Shown in pieces: positions 11,501 to 22,255 of a stretch of 64,000 nt of DNA. This DNA comes from Pleurodeles waltl. Taxonomy: Eukaryota; Chordata; Amphibia; Caudata; Salamandridae. The stretch covers positions 848,103,760 to 848,167,759 of the forward strand of contig NC_090447.1 of NCBI RefSeq assembly GCF_031143425.1, in the 5' to 3' direction. Position numbers and translations under genes: made by a program. How positions within the stretch are numbered: position 1 is the stretch's first letter; the number at the start of each line of letters is the position of its first letter. The notes beneath the pieces are model-generated. The model was given only the letters and a program-made list of their open reading frames with translations, ran no database searches and had not been told where the DNA came from.

Positions 11501-11990
11501 AAAAAACCAGAACAATATATAACTTGGAATACACCCCATGGGGTCCAGCGCTTTTAGACACTGTTGTGTCTGGATAGGTTTCCTTTAAACAGTGTAACAT
11601 CTAAATGGTATGGAACCTCTGAAGTCTGTAATTTCTGTCAAAATGGTGTTCAGGACTTTCATCATGTCTTATTCGTTTGTCCTGCTCTTATTTTGCACCG
11701 TCATAAACGACTGCAGCCTATATTTCTGAAATCGTCAGTTCGATTATGCTCCTAAGTTTTACACCTATTGATCAATCCCCCTAATGAATTGTTTTTCTGC
11801 CATATTTTTTACTTTTTAAAATGTTTCCTAAATGTATACTGATCTTATTGGGAATGTTGGACTAGCGATGTTAATGCTCTTGCATTCCTAATGAATTTAT
11901 TGAGTGTCTTTCTTATGCTTTTAATGAAAGTCTATATTGTATTGTACTGTTTTATGTGGACCTCCGTGGAGTTCCAAATCATGAATAAAC
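8540..11990 (+). pseudogene. LINE reverse transcriptase relic, split by a hAT element
   Basis: Decayed non-LTR retrotransposon pol. Before the hAT insertion, 8620-8900 encodes a fragment like the start of LINE reverse transcriptases (MRSSDAVGPEEVPVSVV, then SWTVALSSLLKRGDYN). After it, about 10690 gives LLHADDIVILDLS, corresponding to the catalytic (Y/F)ADD box with Tyr replaced by His. Near 11560-11705, VCNFCQNGVQDFHHVLFVCPAL resembles the Cys/His motif at the C-terminus of many LINE Pol proteins. Many stops and shifts are present. The end near 11985-12003 (AATAAACTAAACTTGAAAC) is a plausible 3' terminus. The clade was not determined. Confidence 0.7.
8938..10539. mobile_element. hAT-type non-autonomous DNA transposon
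   Basis: The left end CATAGGTCTTTAAACTTTTT pairs with the reverse complement of the right end (CAGAGGTCTTCAATC). Both ends contain GGGACCCC/GGGGGTCGC words. It is flanked by an 8-bp near-duplication, CTCTAGGG at 8930-8937 and CTCTATGG at 10540-10547. TIRs and 8-bp duplications are typical of hAT elements. No transposase frame was found in its 1.6 kb. A long G run sits near 9485-9501. The insertion splits the LINE reverse transcriptase relic. Confidence 0.75.
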
Positions 11991-12002
11991 TAAACTTGAA
12001 AC

Positions 12003-12657
12003 TTGTAAAAGCAGATCAATTCAGACCACAATGTTTATGCTATTGTTCTTGTCTAACCTTAAAATAGCAATGACAAGGCATTTGTCGGAGACTGATGTCG
12101 CATCAGATATTCTCATTGTTGTCATTGTCTGAGTTACTTGACACTTTCACAAGAAAGATAAGCATCTACGTCAAAGGCAGACTTGTCAATAATTTTGCAA
12201 ATATAGAGAAAATGAAGTATCGGCCTGCTCACAATGGAGTTAGGCCTTATAGACTTTACATCAATATGAAGTCTTGCCCATGGTACCAGAAATACATTGT
12301 ATGCCATATGTCCCTGCACCTTCAGCCACAGCCATACTGGTGCCTTTGTTCAGGATAACAGAGATATGAACACCGTTCTTAGTCTCCCAGCTTTCTCCTC
12401 TTGCAAAAACTCCATGCTAGTGTCTGCCCTGAAATGGGCTCTGATAAATATTCTGTCCTGTGAAGGGTCCAGCCTGCACTTTTCCAGATTTATTAAAGCC
12501 CACTGTGTTGTAGACAGTCCTTCACTAGTTTCCAATCCTCCACCACCACCTCCATTGATGGAGGAAGAAAGAGCCCATCCTTCATGTATGGAAACCCACT
12601 CCAGCCCTGCAGATGTAGAAGTGCCACCAAGTGAGCCATAATTTTTGTAAACACCTT
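12003..12657. other. Non-coding, no recognisable features
   Basis: Open frames here are short, unrelated between strands and carry no motif I recognise. A CCACCACCACCTCC simple repeat lies at about 12540-12555. Confidence 0.4.
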
Positions 12658-14137
12658 TGGGGGCAGATTTAGGCATTACTGACAAACCCCCTTGGCGGTG
12701 GACCCGAAAACACCATCAAGTCAACAGTGTTCCTCCCGTTGTATTTAGATGTATCACAGCTGAGTTGCAGACCACCACCATGGAGTGCTATTCCTAGCCG
12801 TCAGGCTGGTGGGTTCCCGCGACCCTATATTATAGATGTTACAGTCCTGCAGGCGGTGTACTGGTGGCAGATTGCTGACAGAGGGAACCCATCGCTGGAC
12901 TCAATGGACATTGTACAATGGCAGTGGCAATGAATCATAGGTAAGTCACGCACACACTGTACCTTAGCCATATGTGTCCCCCTGCACAACACACTACACA
13001 AAAAACCACACACTATAATCCATTGCCATTCCAACACCACATAACACGTACATGCCGATAACACACATTGCCGTACATCCACGACACAACACACACAAAT
13101 TATTGACACTTCACCCACACATGACACAACATCTGACACAGCTACACACTCATCTACACAAAACACTCTCACACAAGCACAAATACGCACATCACCACGA
13201 CAACAGCCACACTACAACAATCACCTGAATGTTGCACACAGCAGCACAACACACACCCAAAGATACACACATAAACAGCAGACACACATTCAAGTGGCAC
13301 GCATACAGACACAACCACATCACCCACTCCAGCTCCCTCTGTCTCATCCAGCCAATCGATTCACACACACACACAAATACACGTACTGACTCACATACAC
13401 AACTGGAAGCACAAAATCACAGGTACAGGTCCCCTTGAAATGTGCACACATAGACATAGTCGACAGGTGTTGATGTAATGTCACTGTGGTGCCAGCATTC
13501 ATTTGCCAATAAATACTAACACCACAATGACAGTTGTGTATGTGGACGATATGTGTCATGTTCCAATGTGTCCCAATCCATGTCCCTCACAAATGTTCTC
13601 CAGACATGCATGGCACAGTAATTCGAAAAAAGTATTGTGCCATGTATATGACTGCAGTGGTCCCGAGCTCATATACGATGATTACACAACATACACAGCC
13701 AATGCGGGTTCCATACATTTAAGTCCAGCGACGGGGGTGGTGTCGTGTTTTCTCCACAGTCCAGTGGCAGAAGTGACAGAAGGTCTTGTCCATGCAAAAA
13801 CAGATGTGTAATAGAGAAAAGAGGTAGGTGTGTACCTCATTTCCCCTTCTATCCATCATTTAGGTTGTGAAGGTCTGTCCACCACTCCTCGCTTGGCCGT
13901 AAGGCACATCCTAATCTGCTCAGCAGTAAAGGTGGCTACGGGATCACTGTCCGCTCCTGTTGCCAATGCTGTCATCAAGGCGGCTGGAGATTCTTGGCGG
14001 AGATACTGGGACTCAGGCGCTCTTTTTCCTACGGTCCCGCCAACATCTAAGTTGGGCTGACCGCCTTGTAGGTGGAAAGGTTTTCTGTAGAAAAATCGAT
14101 GTGGGACCATTAGCGACAAGATCTAAATCTGGCCCTT
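12658..14137. mobile_element. Decayed Harbinger-like non-autonomous element with CA-rich core
   Basis: The left edge GGGGGCAGATTTAGGCATTA resembles the reverse complement of the right edge (AAAGGGCCAGATTTAGATC). Both flanks are rich in GGCGGT/ACCGCC words like the MITEs elsewhere in this window. The core contains a donor-like ATAG/GTAAGTCACG near 12938 and a long CA-rich tract. No transposase was recognised. The boundaries and the family are tentative. Confidence 0.4.
12945..13440. repeat. CA-rich degenerate simple-sequence tract
   Basis: About 500 bases dominated by ACAC, CACA and ACCAC words with no fixed period, including a pure CACACACACACACA run near 13361. Open frames on both strands here are by-products of the composition. 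Confidence 0.75.
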
Positions 14138-14500
14138 TATCCCAAAGGTCACCTCTATGCTCTCGCTTAGAAGCTCATATTTATTCCAATATGCTGGGGT
14201 TGTTTATCTCCTTTTCACTTATGGTAGCAATCCTGATTATGCTATGTCTCACCTTCCTAATAATTGCAGCCTATATATTTTATTGTAGATTGCAATCTTT
14301 TTAATAAATGCATTGAAAACTGTACTGCATCTCTTTGTCTCCCTATGTATGTGTGAGGCCTGTGCTGACAAGAGAAGAGGGTAAGATCTGCCAACCACGA
14401 CTTCCCTAAGGAGTCACAGATTGTCATGCGTCAGGCTGCCACAAATTACCTTTACTTCCTATTTTTGGGTGAAGTACTGCTAGCTAGCCGAAAGGGTTAG
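14138..14500. other. Non-coding between two transposon relics
   Basis: AT-rich with an AATAAATGC near 14303. No gene seen. Confidence 0.4.
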
Positions 14501-14534
14501 GCCAACAATTACCAAAACGGTGTGTGGGCTTGTC

Positions 14535-16030
14535 TCAGTCACCCACAAGCAGTGGTGATGCTGCATCGACAAGGGTCTGCATGAGTCCCATTTGTCTGCC
14601 TGTTTCCCAAGCTTCGAACACCGGGATTACTATTGCCGTCCTTAGGTCTTCAGGCAGATCCCTGATGCTGTATGCCTTGGTATATATTTTATGTAGCGGG
14701 GAATCACTTTCTCCACCATGCATCAGAAAATGTCCACTGGGTGACCGCTAGGGCCCGGTGTCTTCCCACTTTGCAACTGGGCTAATGCTGTGCCTAGTTC
14801 CACTGACGTCACCCCTCCTCCATTGCTTTAGCCATTGACTCATCTAGTCTCCTACATCTAGTCTCCTACAGGAGCAGTCGTTCTCACAATCTTGGAGGGT
14901 CTCACTAGACCTGCCATCTCCTCTCTTGTAAAGGTCTCTCATGTAGTTCACTATCATCTCTGCTATGTTGCCGCTAGTATGTATTTTGGCTCCCTGGGTG
15001 TCAGCCATTACTGTAATATGTGTTTTCTCAGTCTCCCTGTGGGCCAACAATGCCAGCAACTTCCCAGCCTTGTCTCCACTCTTGCATATATGGCATTGTT
15101 AGGTCCTGTGTATCAGGTTTAGCTTGTTTGTAGCCAAGGCTCTATACTCTGCTCTAGTCCTCTCTAGTTGTCATTCTGTCTCAGCACTTGTTGTTTGCGC
15201 ATATTTAGCCTCCAGCATGCATATTCGTTGTTCTAACTCATCTCATTTTTGATTCCTATTCTCTTTGCCTGCTACTTCGCTTGCTATGATCGCTCCCCTT
15301 AATGTTACCTTGTAGGCTTCCTACAGCATCATCTCCTCCACTTCCTTGCTCTCATTCACTTTGAAATATTAGTCCATGACTTTGGACAGTCTGACTACTT
15401 CCTGTGGAGATGTGAGCCTCCATGTCTCCATTCACTAGGTGAGCATTTGACTCTCTGTGTGTGTCTGTATCTTTATCTCAAAACGGGAGTGATCTGATAT
15501 TCCTCATCCTGAAACTGCACACTAAAACATCTGTGTAGAGTTAACGCAGGGGTAAAAATATATTCTATATGGGACTGTATGTTGTATGTGGCTGAGTGAT
15601 GAGAGTACCCTGCTGTGTTGGGATGGAGTGTTCTCCACACGTCTACCATACCAAGCACTTGGGCAAGTCCACTAAGTCTCCCTTTGTATGGTACTCATAT
15701 TTTCTTGGTATAAATCCTATCTTTGGCAGGGTACATGAGCATAAAGTCTCCTCCCATTAATATTAATGCTTGTAAAATCTCTGTCACTGATTTGCTGAGC
15801 ACCTGTAACGTGTCAATTTGGGGCCCAGCGGTGCATATACGCTAATTGGTGATAGCGTTTCTCCCTCCCATCTGCCCACAACTGCTATATAGTAGCACAA
15901 TTTTGCTAATTCTGATTTTGCTAACCTCTAGGGGGACTGATTTTCGTGACAGAATGGCCACACCTCGAGACCCTTTGGTGTAGCCAGCATGGTTCAGCAG
16001 CCAATATTTGCCTCTAGTGAGCACCGGGGC
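14535..16030 (-). pseudogene. L1 ORF2 relic: endonuclease and N-terminal RT
   Basis: Endonuclease fragments on the minus strand: GYTKGSRGVAILSRKSV (about 15940-16000) and VDVWRTLHPNTAGYSHHSAT with HIEYIF (about 15540-15650), which match the L1 apurinic endonuclease pattern ending before the SDH motif. Further on (14844-15059) comes the linker before RT, and at 14535-14723 a fragment DLPEDLRTAIVIPVFE that fits early RT. The catalytic RT box is absent because the copy ends there. Confidence 0.7.
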
Positions 16031-16735
16031 ATTTACTCCATATGTGTGTTTCTTGAAGGAACACTAGTTATGTCGCCTACCTCGCTAAGGTCTTGTAGAC
16101 CAATCCCCTCTTAATTCTGTGTCCCATTCCATTGATGTTCCATGTCAATACCGATACGTTATTCATTAGTACATGTATATATGTTTCCAGCAAGGTCCCT
16201 TCTGGCTACTGTCATCTGTATGGCAGCTATCCCTGTCCCTGAAATTGCACCTTAGAACTGGTGAACATTACCTCCCCACCCGCCCTATCCTACAGCGCTG
16301 CGGATATTGAACTAGCAGCTACCCCAATTCATGGTATGCCATTCGCTCCAACTCAAATCAAACAGTTTAAAACAATAACTCAGTCAACAACCAACAGTGG
16401 CAAGGGAACACATCTCAACTGCTACTGCGAAGGACCTTTATCCTAATTCGGTCTCACATTGTAGAGGCATTCCAGCTGTGTTTGTAAATTAAATAATGTC
16501 TCCTGAGATCATTGGGGTCCCCACTGGAGGCGGGGGACTTGTCTCTGAGTAAGTAGACCCAGATCTTTCCTCTTCGGATTTTCCCATAGCACGTCTCATC
16601 TGGTTTCACCCAGTGCTTCCCTTTGCCTTCACAACCTTGGTTCTCTCTGCTTCCACTTGCTCGCGGCTGGGATTTTGCATTGGTCGGGGAGGTCATCTAC
16701 AGGGTTTATGCCTCTGTTTTTGCGTCCGCCATCCA

Positions 16736-17647
16736 TCATCCTTGTGCACCCCTTGTTAGTTCAGTGAGGAAGGATATCCCTGTTGTTTCTGCTAGTCTCA
16801 GCATTCTGTCGGTGTCACAAAGAAGTGTGTCTCGCCATCTACGATTATGCAGAGTCTCGCCAGGAAGAACAGTGTGTAATGTATGTCTAGGGATCTGAGG
16901 TGGTGTTTGACCGACAGGTAGGTGACTCTGTTGCTCCATGGTTCTTGTGAAATCTGGGTATATTGCGACAGTACCACCTTCCACCTGCCAAGGGTCGTCT
17001 GTTCTTGCTGCCTTTAACACTCCATCTCTAACCCTGTAGTTTAGGAGCCTCACTATCGTTATCTGGGGGGGAGGGGTTGGGGGAATGACCATGAGGTCAG
17101 TTCTCTTGTAGGCTCTTTGTGCACCCTCTCTACCGCAAATTATTTGGAGGGTTTCCATTCTAGCACCGTGTTCATCAGCCACTCTATACGACTCCATAGA
17201 CTGTCCTTCCACTCTTTCCAGAAGGCCCACCACTTGTACGTTATTCCTGCAAGAGCAGCCTTCCGCGTCTTTCGCTCTGGCACGTAGCACTTTAATCTCC
17301 TTTACCAGTTGAGTCAGCTTCTCGATGTGAGATATAATCATGGGCATGGTCTAAGCCAGGGTGGATTCAGCGTTTGCCATGTCATAAGCTTGCTTTTTGA
17401 GATCACCCCATAAAAGATTGATGTCAATCACCACCATTTCTATCTTTCTCTCCAGGGATACCTTAGTGTCTTCAATAGCAGCCAGTATCGTCACTGGATG
17501 CCAGTCCAGCATCACTTCATCCCTATGTTGTGGAGGGTCTGGTGTTTCTTGTTCGCCCTTGGCGGAGTCTCCTTTGGTGTGCTGCAAGGAGTTAGGGTGC
17601 CCATTTTGTGCACCTTTTCTGTGATACCTAGGGTTGAGGCTCCCCAA
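16736..17647 (-). pseudogene. L1 ORF1p-like RNA-binding protein relic
   Basis: The N-terminal part (17351-17647, minus) contains ILAAIEDTKVSLERKIEM, typical of the L1 ORF1 coiled coil. A stop separates it from the next segment. The downstream segment (16736-17347) has IEKLTQLVKEIKVLRARAKD followed by RNNVQVVGLLERVEG, the start of the L1 RRM-like domain, then RPPP/ITIVRLLNYRVRD and IYPDFT motifs of the C-terminal domain. L1 ORF1p is a trimeric RNA chaperone that packages L1 RNA. The copy is broken by at least one stop and later shifts. Confidence 0.78.
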
Positions 17648-17850
17648 CGGTACCGTATCAATGGTAGTACTGCTTCGCTCTTTCTCCTATAGGCTGTATA
17701 GTAGTAGGAGGGCAGCCTCTGCAAGGGCCATGGTCGTTACCCGACTCTAGGGTACTCTCCAGACCGTAACCCCAGGCACGAGAACCCCTTGCTTTGTCTT
17801 GCTCTATTCCTGCTTTCTCAGAGGCAGAGCTCGGTCTCACGTTGGCCGAG

Positions 17851-18462
17851 GGAAGTCAGCAGTACTTTCTGTTTCACCTCGGGCCAGTTTCTAAATGCCT
17901 CCAGTCAGGATTAGTGTATTCACAGCGCCACGGAGCTCTACAGCTCTGCTACAGCCACCATGCTCTGCAGGCCACACCTCCGAAAGAGTGTATTTTGAAA
18001 TGTTAAGTGCATCACCACAACTCAAAATGGTGGCTAGTTTGTTTACCAGTTAAAATACGTACAACACAGTTTTTGTGCCAAATGTGACACGTTACAATGT
18101 AATCCATTACTGTGTTTAAAACCAGTAGAGATACAGTGTATTTTATATTTCCATTGGCAGAATTTTAGAAAAAAAAATGTAAATATCACATTTCAAATGT
18201 ATTATTTACACATTTAAAAAAAATATGAGACATGTAAAAAATTGCTATTCTGGGTTGCAACATCACTTAAAAAGTGATGTGTACATATACATCACAACCA
18301 CCTATGGAATTTTACAAAGACATGAGATGTGTCTTGATTATCAAAGTATTGTTTGCCCATTTTAAGTGATATTTTATTTTTCTTAAATGCAAACATTTGA
18401 ACCCAGGGAGAGGTAGACAATGACAGCCTCAGCTGTTAAGACCATTTCCAGACCTTGCCACC
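17851..18462. other. Non-coding, AT-rich, upstream of Harbinger transposase relic
   Basis: No motif-bearing frame. It probably contains the left end of the plus-strand Harbinger copy, but no clear terminal repeat was found. Confidence 0.35.
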
Positions 18463-19505
18463 ATGGAAGAAAGGGATATTATGAAAGAATTCAGATTACA
18501 AAGGCAAACTTTTCTGAATGTATGTCATCAGCTGGAGCCAGATCTTCTGCCTCGTATTAGGAATCCCACAGCAGTAACAGCAATAGTGAAAATCACAGCA
18601 ATACTCCATTTTGTGGCTACAGGATCCTTCCAATGCACTGTGGCAGTATCTTGAGGCATGTCACAACCAACTTTCAGTGGTGTCCTACAAGAAGTCCTTT
18701 CTTCAATGATGAGACACATCAACAACTTCATCCAGTTGTCATGACATGAGGATTTTGCAAATGTGATGGGAGATTTTTATGCTTTGGGTGACATACCACA
18801 TGTGGTTGGAGCAGTTGGTGGCATACCTCTATTGGCTTAGTACCACCACACGCTAGGGTACAGGTCTACTGCACTTGGAAGAACTTCCATTCAATCAATG
18901 TACAAGTTGTCTACTTACCGGATTTGTACATCTCAAGCATATGTTCCCATTTCCAAGGGTCAGCACAATTCCTTTGTACTATGGAACAGCAGCATACCCC
19001 TGCATGTGTCACAGCTTGAATCTGAGAGGGCCTGGCTTGTTGGTAAGTACAAAATGAAAATAGGAACATGTGCTTTATTTATAGTCTAGGAATGTACAAT
19101 TAGATGAGATATTTTTGCTCAATTCTATTTTTTACTTTTATATAGGAGACTCGGCTTACCCTAACTAACCATGGTTGTTAGCACAGCTGAGGAATCCAAT
19201 AACACCAGGGGAATTCTGCCTTAATGAGGCCCATGGAAGAACAGGGATGCTAGTGGAGAGGTTTTTGGGCTCTTGAAGGACAGATTTCGCTGTCTGGATA
19301 AGACCAGTGGAGCCCTTCTCTACTCACCCGATAGGGTGTGCCAAACCACCATGGCCTGCTGCTTGTAGTTTAACATAGCCCTGAAACAGATCATCTCATA
19401 CATCGCAGAGGATGGGGACCATGAGGAGCCACTGAGTGAGGATGTTGAAATGCTAAATGAAGTTGATAGTAGGGAAGAGGGAAGAGTTATTGATAGCTTC
19501 TTCAC
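18463..19505 (+). pseudogene. PIF/Harbinger transposase (HARBI1-like) relic, plus strand
   Basis: DDE transposase of the PIF/Harbinger superfamily. It starts MEERDIMKEFRLQRQTF and continues with FLNVCHQLEPDLLPRIRNP and ILHFVATGSFQCTVAVS. A TGA at 18652-18654 interrupts it. Homology continues through IPHVVGAVGG, RTSIQSMYKLS and NSFVLWNSSI. A GT-AG intron fits at about 19041-19145 (TTG/GTAAGT and TATATAG/GAGAC). Then GDSAYP, an NP-x-TPGEFCxNEAHGRT block and CLDKTSGALLYSPDRVCQTTMAC follow in mixed frames, matching the C-terminal part of HARBI1-like proteins. Several stops and shifts make it inactive. Confidence 0.85.
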
Positions 19506-19509
19506 ATGA

Positions 19510-19785
19510 AAGTAAGTTTAGTTTTATACATTGTTAAAATAAATGTCAAAACAACCTGTGATGTAATGAGCATATCAGTCTGTGCTAGAGATTTTTTTAG
19601 GAATGGCTAGTTCAGGAAATTCCGGGGCAAAGATGTTTGTTTTTAAACATTTTGACACATAGACTACTGTGTTCATTGACATTGATTATCTCTAATTGTT
19701 CTAAGTGAGTATATCCTCATAACTTATATCATTTGAGTCTATTTTGTCATGTAAAATAAATATATTCTTGTTTTTGTTTTTTAGG
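19510..19785. other. Harbinger 3' flank, AT-rich
   Basis: No coding motif. It lies between two convergent Harbinger transposase relics. Confidence 0.4.
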
Positions 19786-19897
19786 ATCCTTCGCCACGTT
19801 CTCTTCATTTGGACATTTCCAAGAAGTGACATTTGTAGTTATATGCTGCTGTTTTACAAAGTACAAAGGGAACATGGGTTCACTGTGAGATGTACAT
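19786..19897 (-). pseudogene. Harbinger transposase relic, minus strand, distal part
   Basis: On the minus strand the sequence from 19897 leftwards continues the transposase relic that stops at 25855. TGTACATCTCAC and TTTGTACTTTGTAAAACAGC align with the plus-strand copy at about 18925-18995 (TGTACATCTCAAGC, TTTGTACTATGGAACAGC). DIRS copy B separates the two parts. It contains internal deletions relative to the plus copy. Confidence 0.75.
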
Positions 19898-20076
19898 TTC
19901 TGATGGATACAACTACCTGTGGATTCCTCACCTAATGAATACTCCCATGGCGCCAGCATTCGACGGAAATCTTCTTACTAGTCTCTGCACGTCGACGAGG
20001 ACGTCACTCTAGCCCACGCGACGCCGTCTGACGTCATACAGGCAATAAGAGGTCCTCGACGACGTGCGGACGTCAG
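19898..20076. repeat. DIRS left inverted terminal repeat, copy B
   Basis: Inverted match to the right repeat at 25642-25854 from ACCTGTGGATTCCTCACC through to CGGACGTCAGT. It is rich in GACGTC and GTCGAC words. The outermost 22 bases (TTCTGATGGATACAACTACC) are specific to the left end and recur inverted in the ICR. Confidence 0.92.
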
Positions 20077-20170
20077 TTCCCTTTTTTCTGTGCATTCGAA
20101 ACGGTTATCTTCGAGGGAGCAACTGTTACTTTTGTGGTTACAGTGTATTTTTGCTGCGTAGTCTTTCGCT

Positions 20171-22255
20171 GTGGTAATAATGTCGCAGAGAAAGTCTGGA
20201 TTCAAGCCTTGTCGTGAGTGTGGAGGCAAGATGTCGGTGACGGATCCTCATTCCGATTGCCTTTGGTGTTTGAGCTCCGACCACGACGTCTCGACTTGTG
20301 ATTCATGCCAGCACATGAATCCAAAGGCCCTCAAGGAACGTGATGCGAAGCTGTTTATGGCGAAATCGAAGGAGAAGCATCACAAGAAGTCTTCTTCTCC
20401 AAGACATCGGCGTCATCGAGACTCCCGGCGCCGTAGAGAATCTCAGCGTCATTCGAAGGAGACTCGTTCCAGGTCTTCGGATCGGCGCCGAAGGACATGG
20501 GAGATCAGTCCCACGGTTACGCCGCATCCTTCGACGCCGTTGCCCTCTCCGGCGTCTCCAACTTCACCTGGACAGGCGTCGGTGATTGAGGTATTGGAGC
20601 CTCGGGTGTTTTCTCCGGCGTTGCAGACGTCGAGGCCGGCGTCGGGGTCGCCTCCGAGACAGGCACCCCAGTATCCGGCTTTTCCCACCCCTGGAGCCGA
20701 TAGTTCCGCATTCTTGAATGCGATGTATGCCATCTTCCAACAGATGGCTCCAGGGGGTGCTCCAGCTGGGCCTTTGGCCTTTTCATTGGGTGATCCTGCG
20801 CCTCTACGGCCGGCACCCTTTATGCCCTTTCTCCCTTTTGGGAACGTGGGCTCGGCGCCAGTGTCGGCGCCGGTGGCCGCTCCGGTGGTTTCAGAGGGAT
20901 TGGCCCCGGGGATTTCCATCCCGTCGACGTCGACGTCGGGATTTCGGCCTGTGACTCCGGTGGGTCCATCTGCTTCAACTGCTCTTTCCTCGTCGCCGAA
21001 GTTACCTGTGGTGCCGGACGCGGCGTCGGTGGCTTCTGAAGATCGGCGCCGATCTTCGACTTCGGCGGAGGCATTGTCGACTCCGCGTATTGAACAACGG
21101 CTTCATTCGAGGAGACGTGCTCTCCATGTATTAGAGGAGCAGGAGTACCAACGAGCCCTGGAGGAAGGAGAGCTAGAGGACTCGGGTGATGGGCTGCGTG
21201 GTCTGGAGTCGGCCAGTGGGCTGGACACTTCCCCTGAGTGGGATCTTTCGTCCCCGGGAGAATACACTGAGGAGGCTGCTTCCTTTCATGCAGTAGTACG
21301 GAAGGCAGCTAGTTTTTTGGACCTGCCTTTGCCGGTGGTGGAGGCTAAACAAAACCTTCTAACAGAGGTGCTACATCCGGCCTCAGCTGCGGCGGAGCCT
21401 CTTTTGCCATTTAATGACGCTCTGCTGGATCCGGTGTTAGAGGTGTAGAAGAGGCCGGCATCTTCCCCAGCAGTTCACGGAGCCGTGGCCAGGAGGTATC
21501 GGGCGGCTCCGACTGACCCTGGTTTTCTGTCTAGGCACCCTACGCCGGAGAGCTTGGTGGTGCAGGCCTCCTGTTCATCTAAGTCAGCGCCTGGTTCTTT
21601 CCCGACGGTGCCTGGGGACAGAGATTCAAAGAAACTAGAGGCGCAGTCCAAGAAGATTTTTTCGTCCTGCAGTCTGGCGTTGAAGGCCACCAACGCAACC
21701 TGTATCCTGGGGAGGTATATTCATGCTCTGATGGATGACATTTCCTCATCATTTACAGAGCTTCCCCAGGGTCTTTTGGATCTTGTTTCAAATGCCCAGG
21801 CTGCTGCGGCCCAGATTATCCAGACGGGACTGGATACCACCGACTCGGTAGCCAGAGCAATGGGCACAACTGTGGTGGCAAGGAGACAGGCCTGGCTCCG
21901 TAACTCGGGCTTTTCTGCGGATGTACAGTCCACATTGTTGGATCTCCCGTTTGATGGGGACAAACTGTTTGGAGCCAAGGCTGATTCGGCCTTGGAACGT
22001 TTTAAGGAGAGCAGGGCCACGGCTAAGTCGTTAGGGCTCCAAGCTCCTTCTTCCACGGCCTCTTCCAGATTTTTCAGGAGGTTTCGTGGATTTGGGCGTG
22101 GCTCTTCCTTTCGGGGAAGATATCAGCAACCTGCCTCTTCCCATCCCTATAGATCTTTTAGGGGGAGAGGTAGGGTCCGCACCAGAGGAGCCTCTCAGCA
22201 GCACTCTGCCTCTTCCTCATCCTCTGGCGGGGTGCAGCAGGGGAAGCAGCCTTAG
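20171..22255 (+). pseudogene. DIRS Gag-like ORF1, copy B (one nonsense codon)
   Basis: The frame begins at 20171 (an ATG, MSQRKSGF, is at 20180) and ends with TAG at 22253-22255. The N-terminus holds a Cys/His cluster: CxxC, DPHSDCLWC, HDVSTCDSC, then MNPKALKERD, followed by a basic stretch rich in His/Arg/Ser. The centre is Pro/Ser/Ala rich. The conserved C-terminal part contains HPTPESLVVQASC, CSLALKATNATC, DLPFDGDKLFGAKADSALERFK and an Arg/Gly/Phe-rich tail. A TAG at 21446-21448 interrupts it; copy C has TGG at the same place, so this is a Trp-to-stop change in B. Otherwise open for about 690 codons. Inferred to be the RNA-binding particle protein of the element. Confidence 0.88.

Larger units (their letters stand above)
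14500..17850 (-). mobile_element. L1-type LINE relic, minus strand, 3'-truncated
   Basis: Reading right to left: ORF1 with a coiled-coil segment and an RNA-binding domain, then ORF2 with endonuclease and the start of the reverse transcriptase. The RT core and 3' end are missing beyond about 14500. Stops and shifts throughout show that it is old. It is oriented opposite to the L1 relic at 30850-36590. Confidence 0.8.

Noticed and set aside
12825..13560. Overlapping open frames on both strands
   Set aside because: Explained by the CA-rich tract lacking stop codons; no protein motif.
20449..21074. Long minus-strand open frames opposite DIRS gag
   Set aside because: Shadow frames from GC-rich, Pro/Ser-biased codons; they recur in C only because the sequence does.
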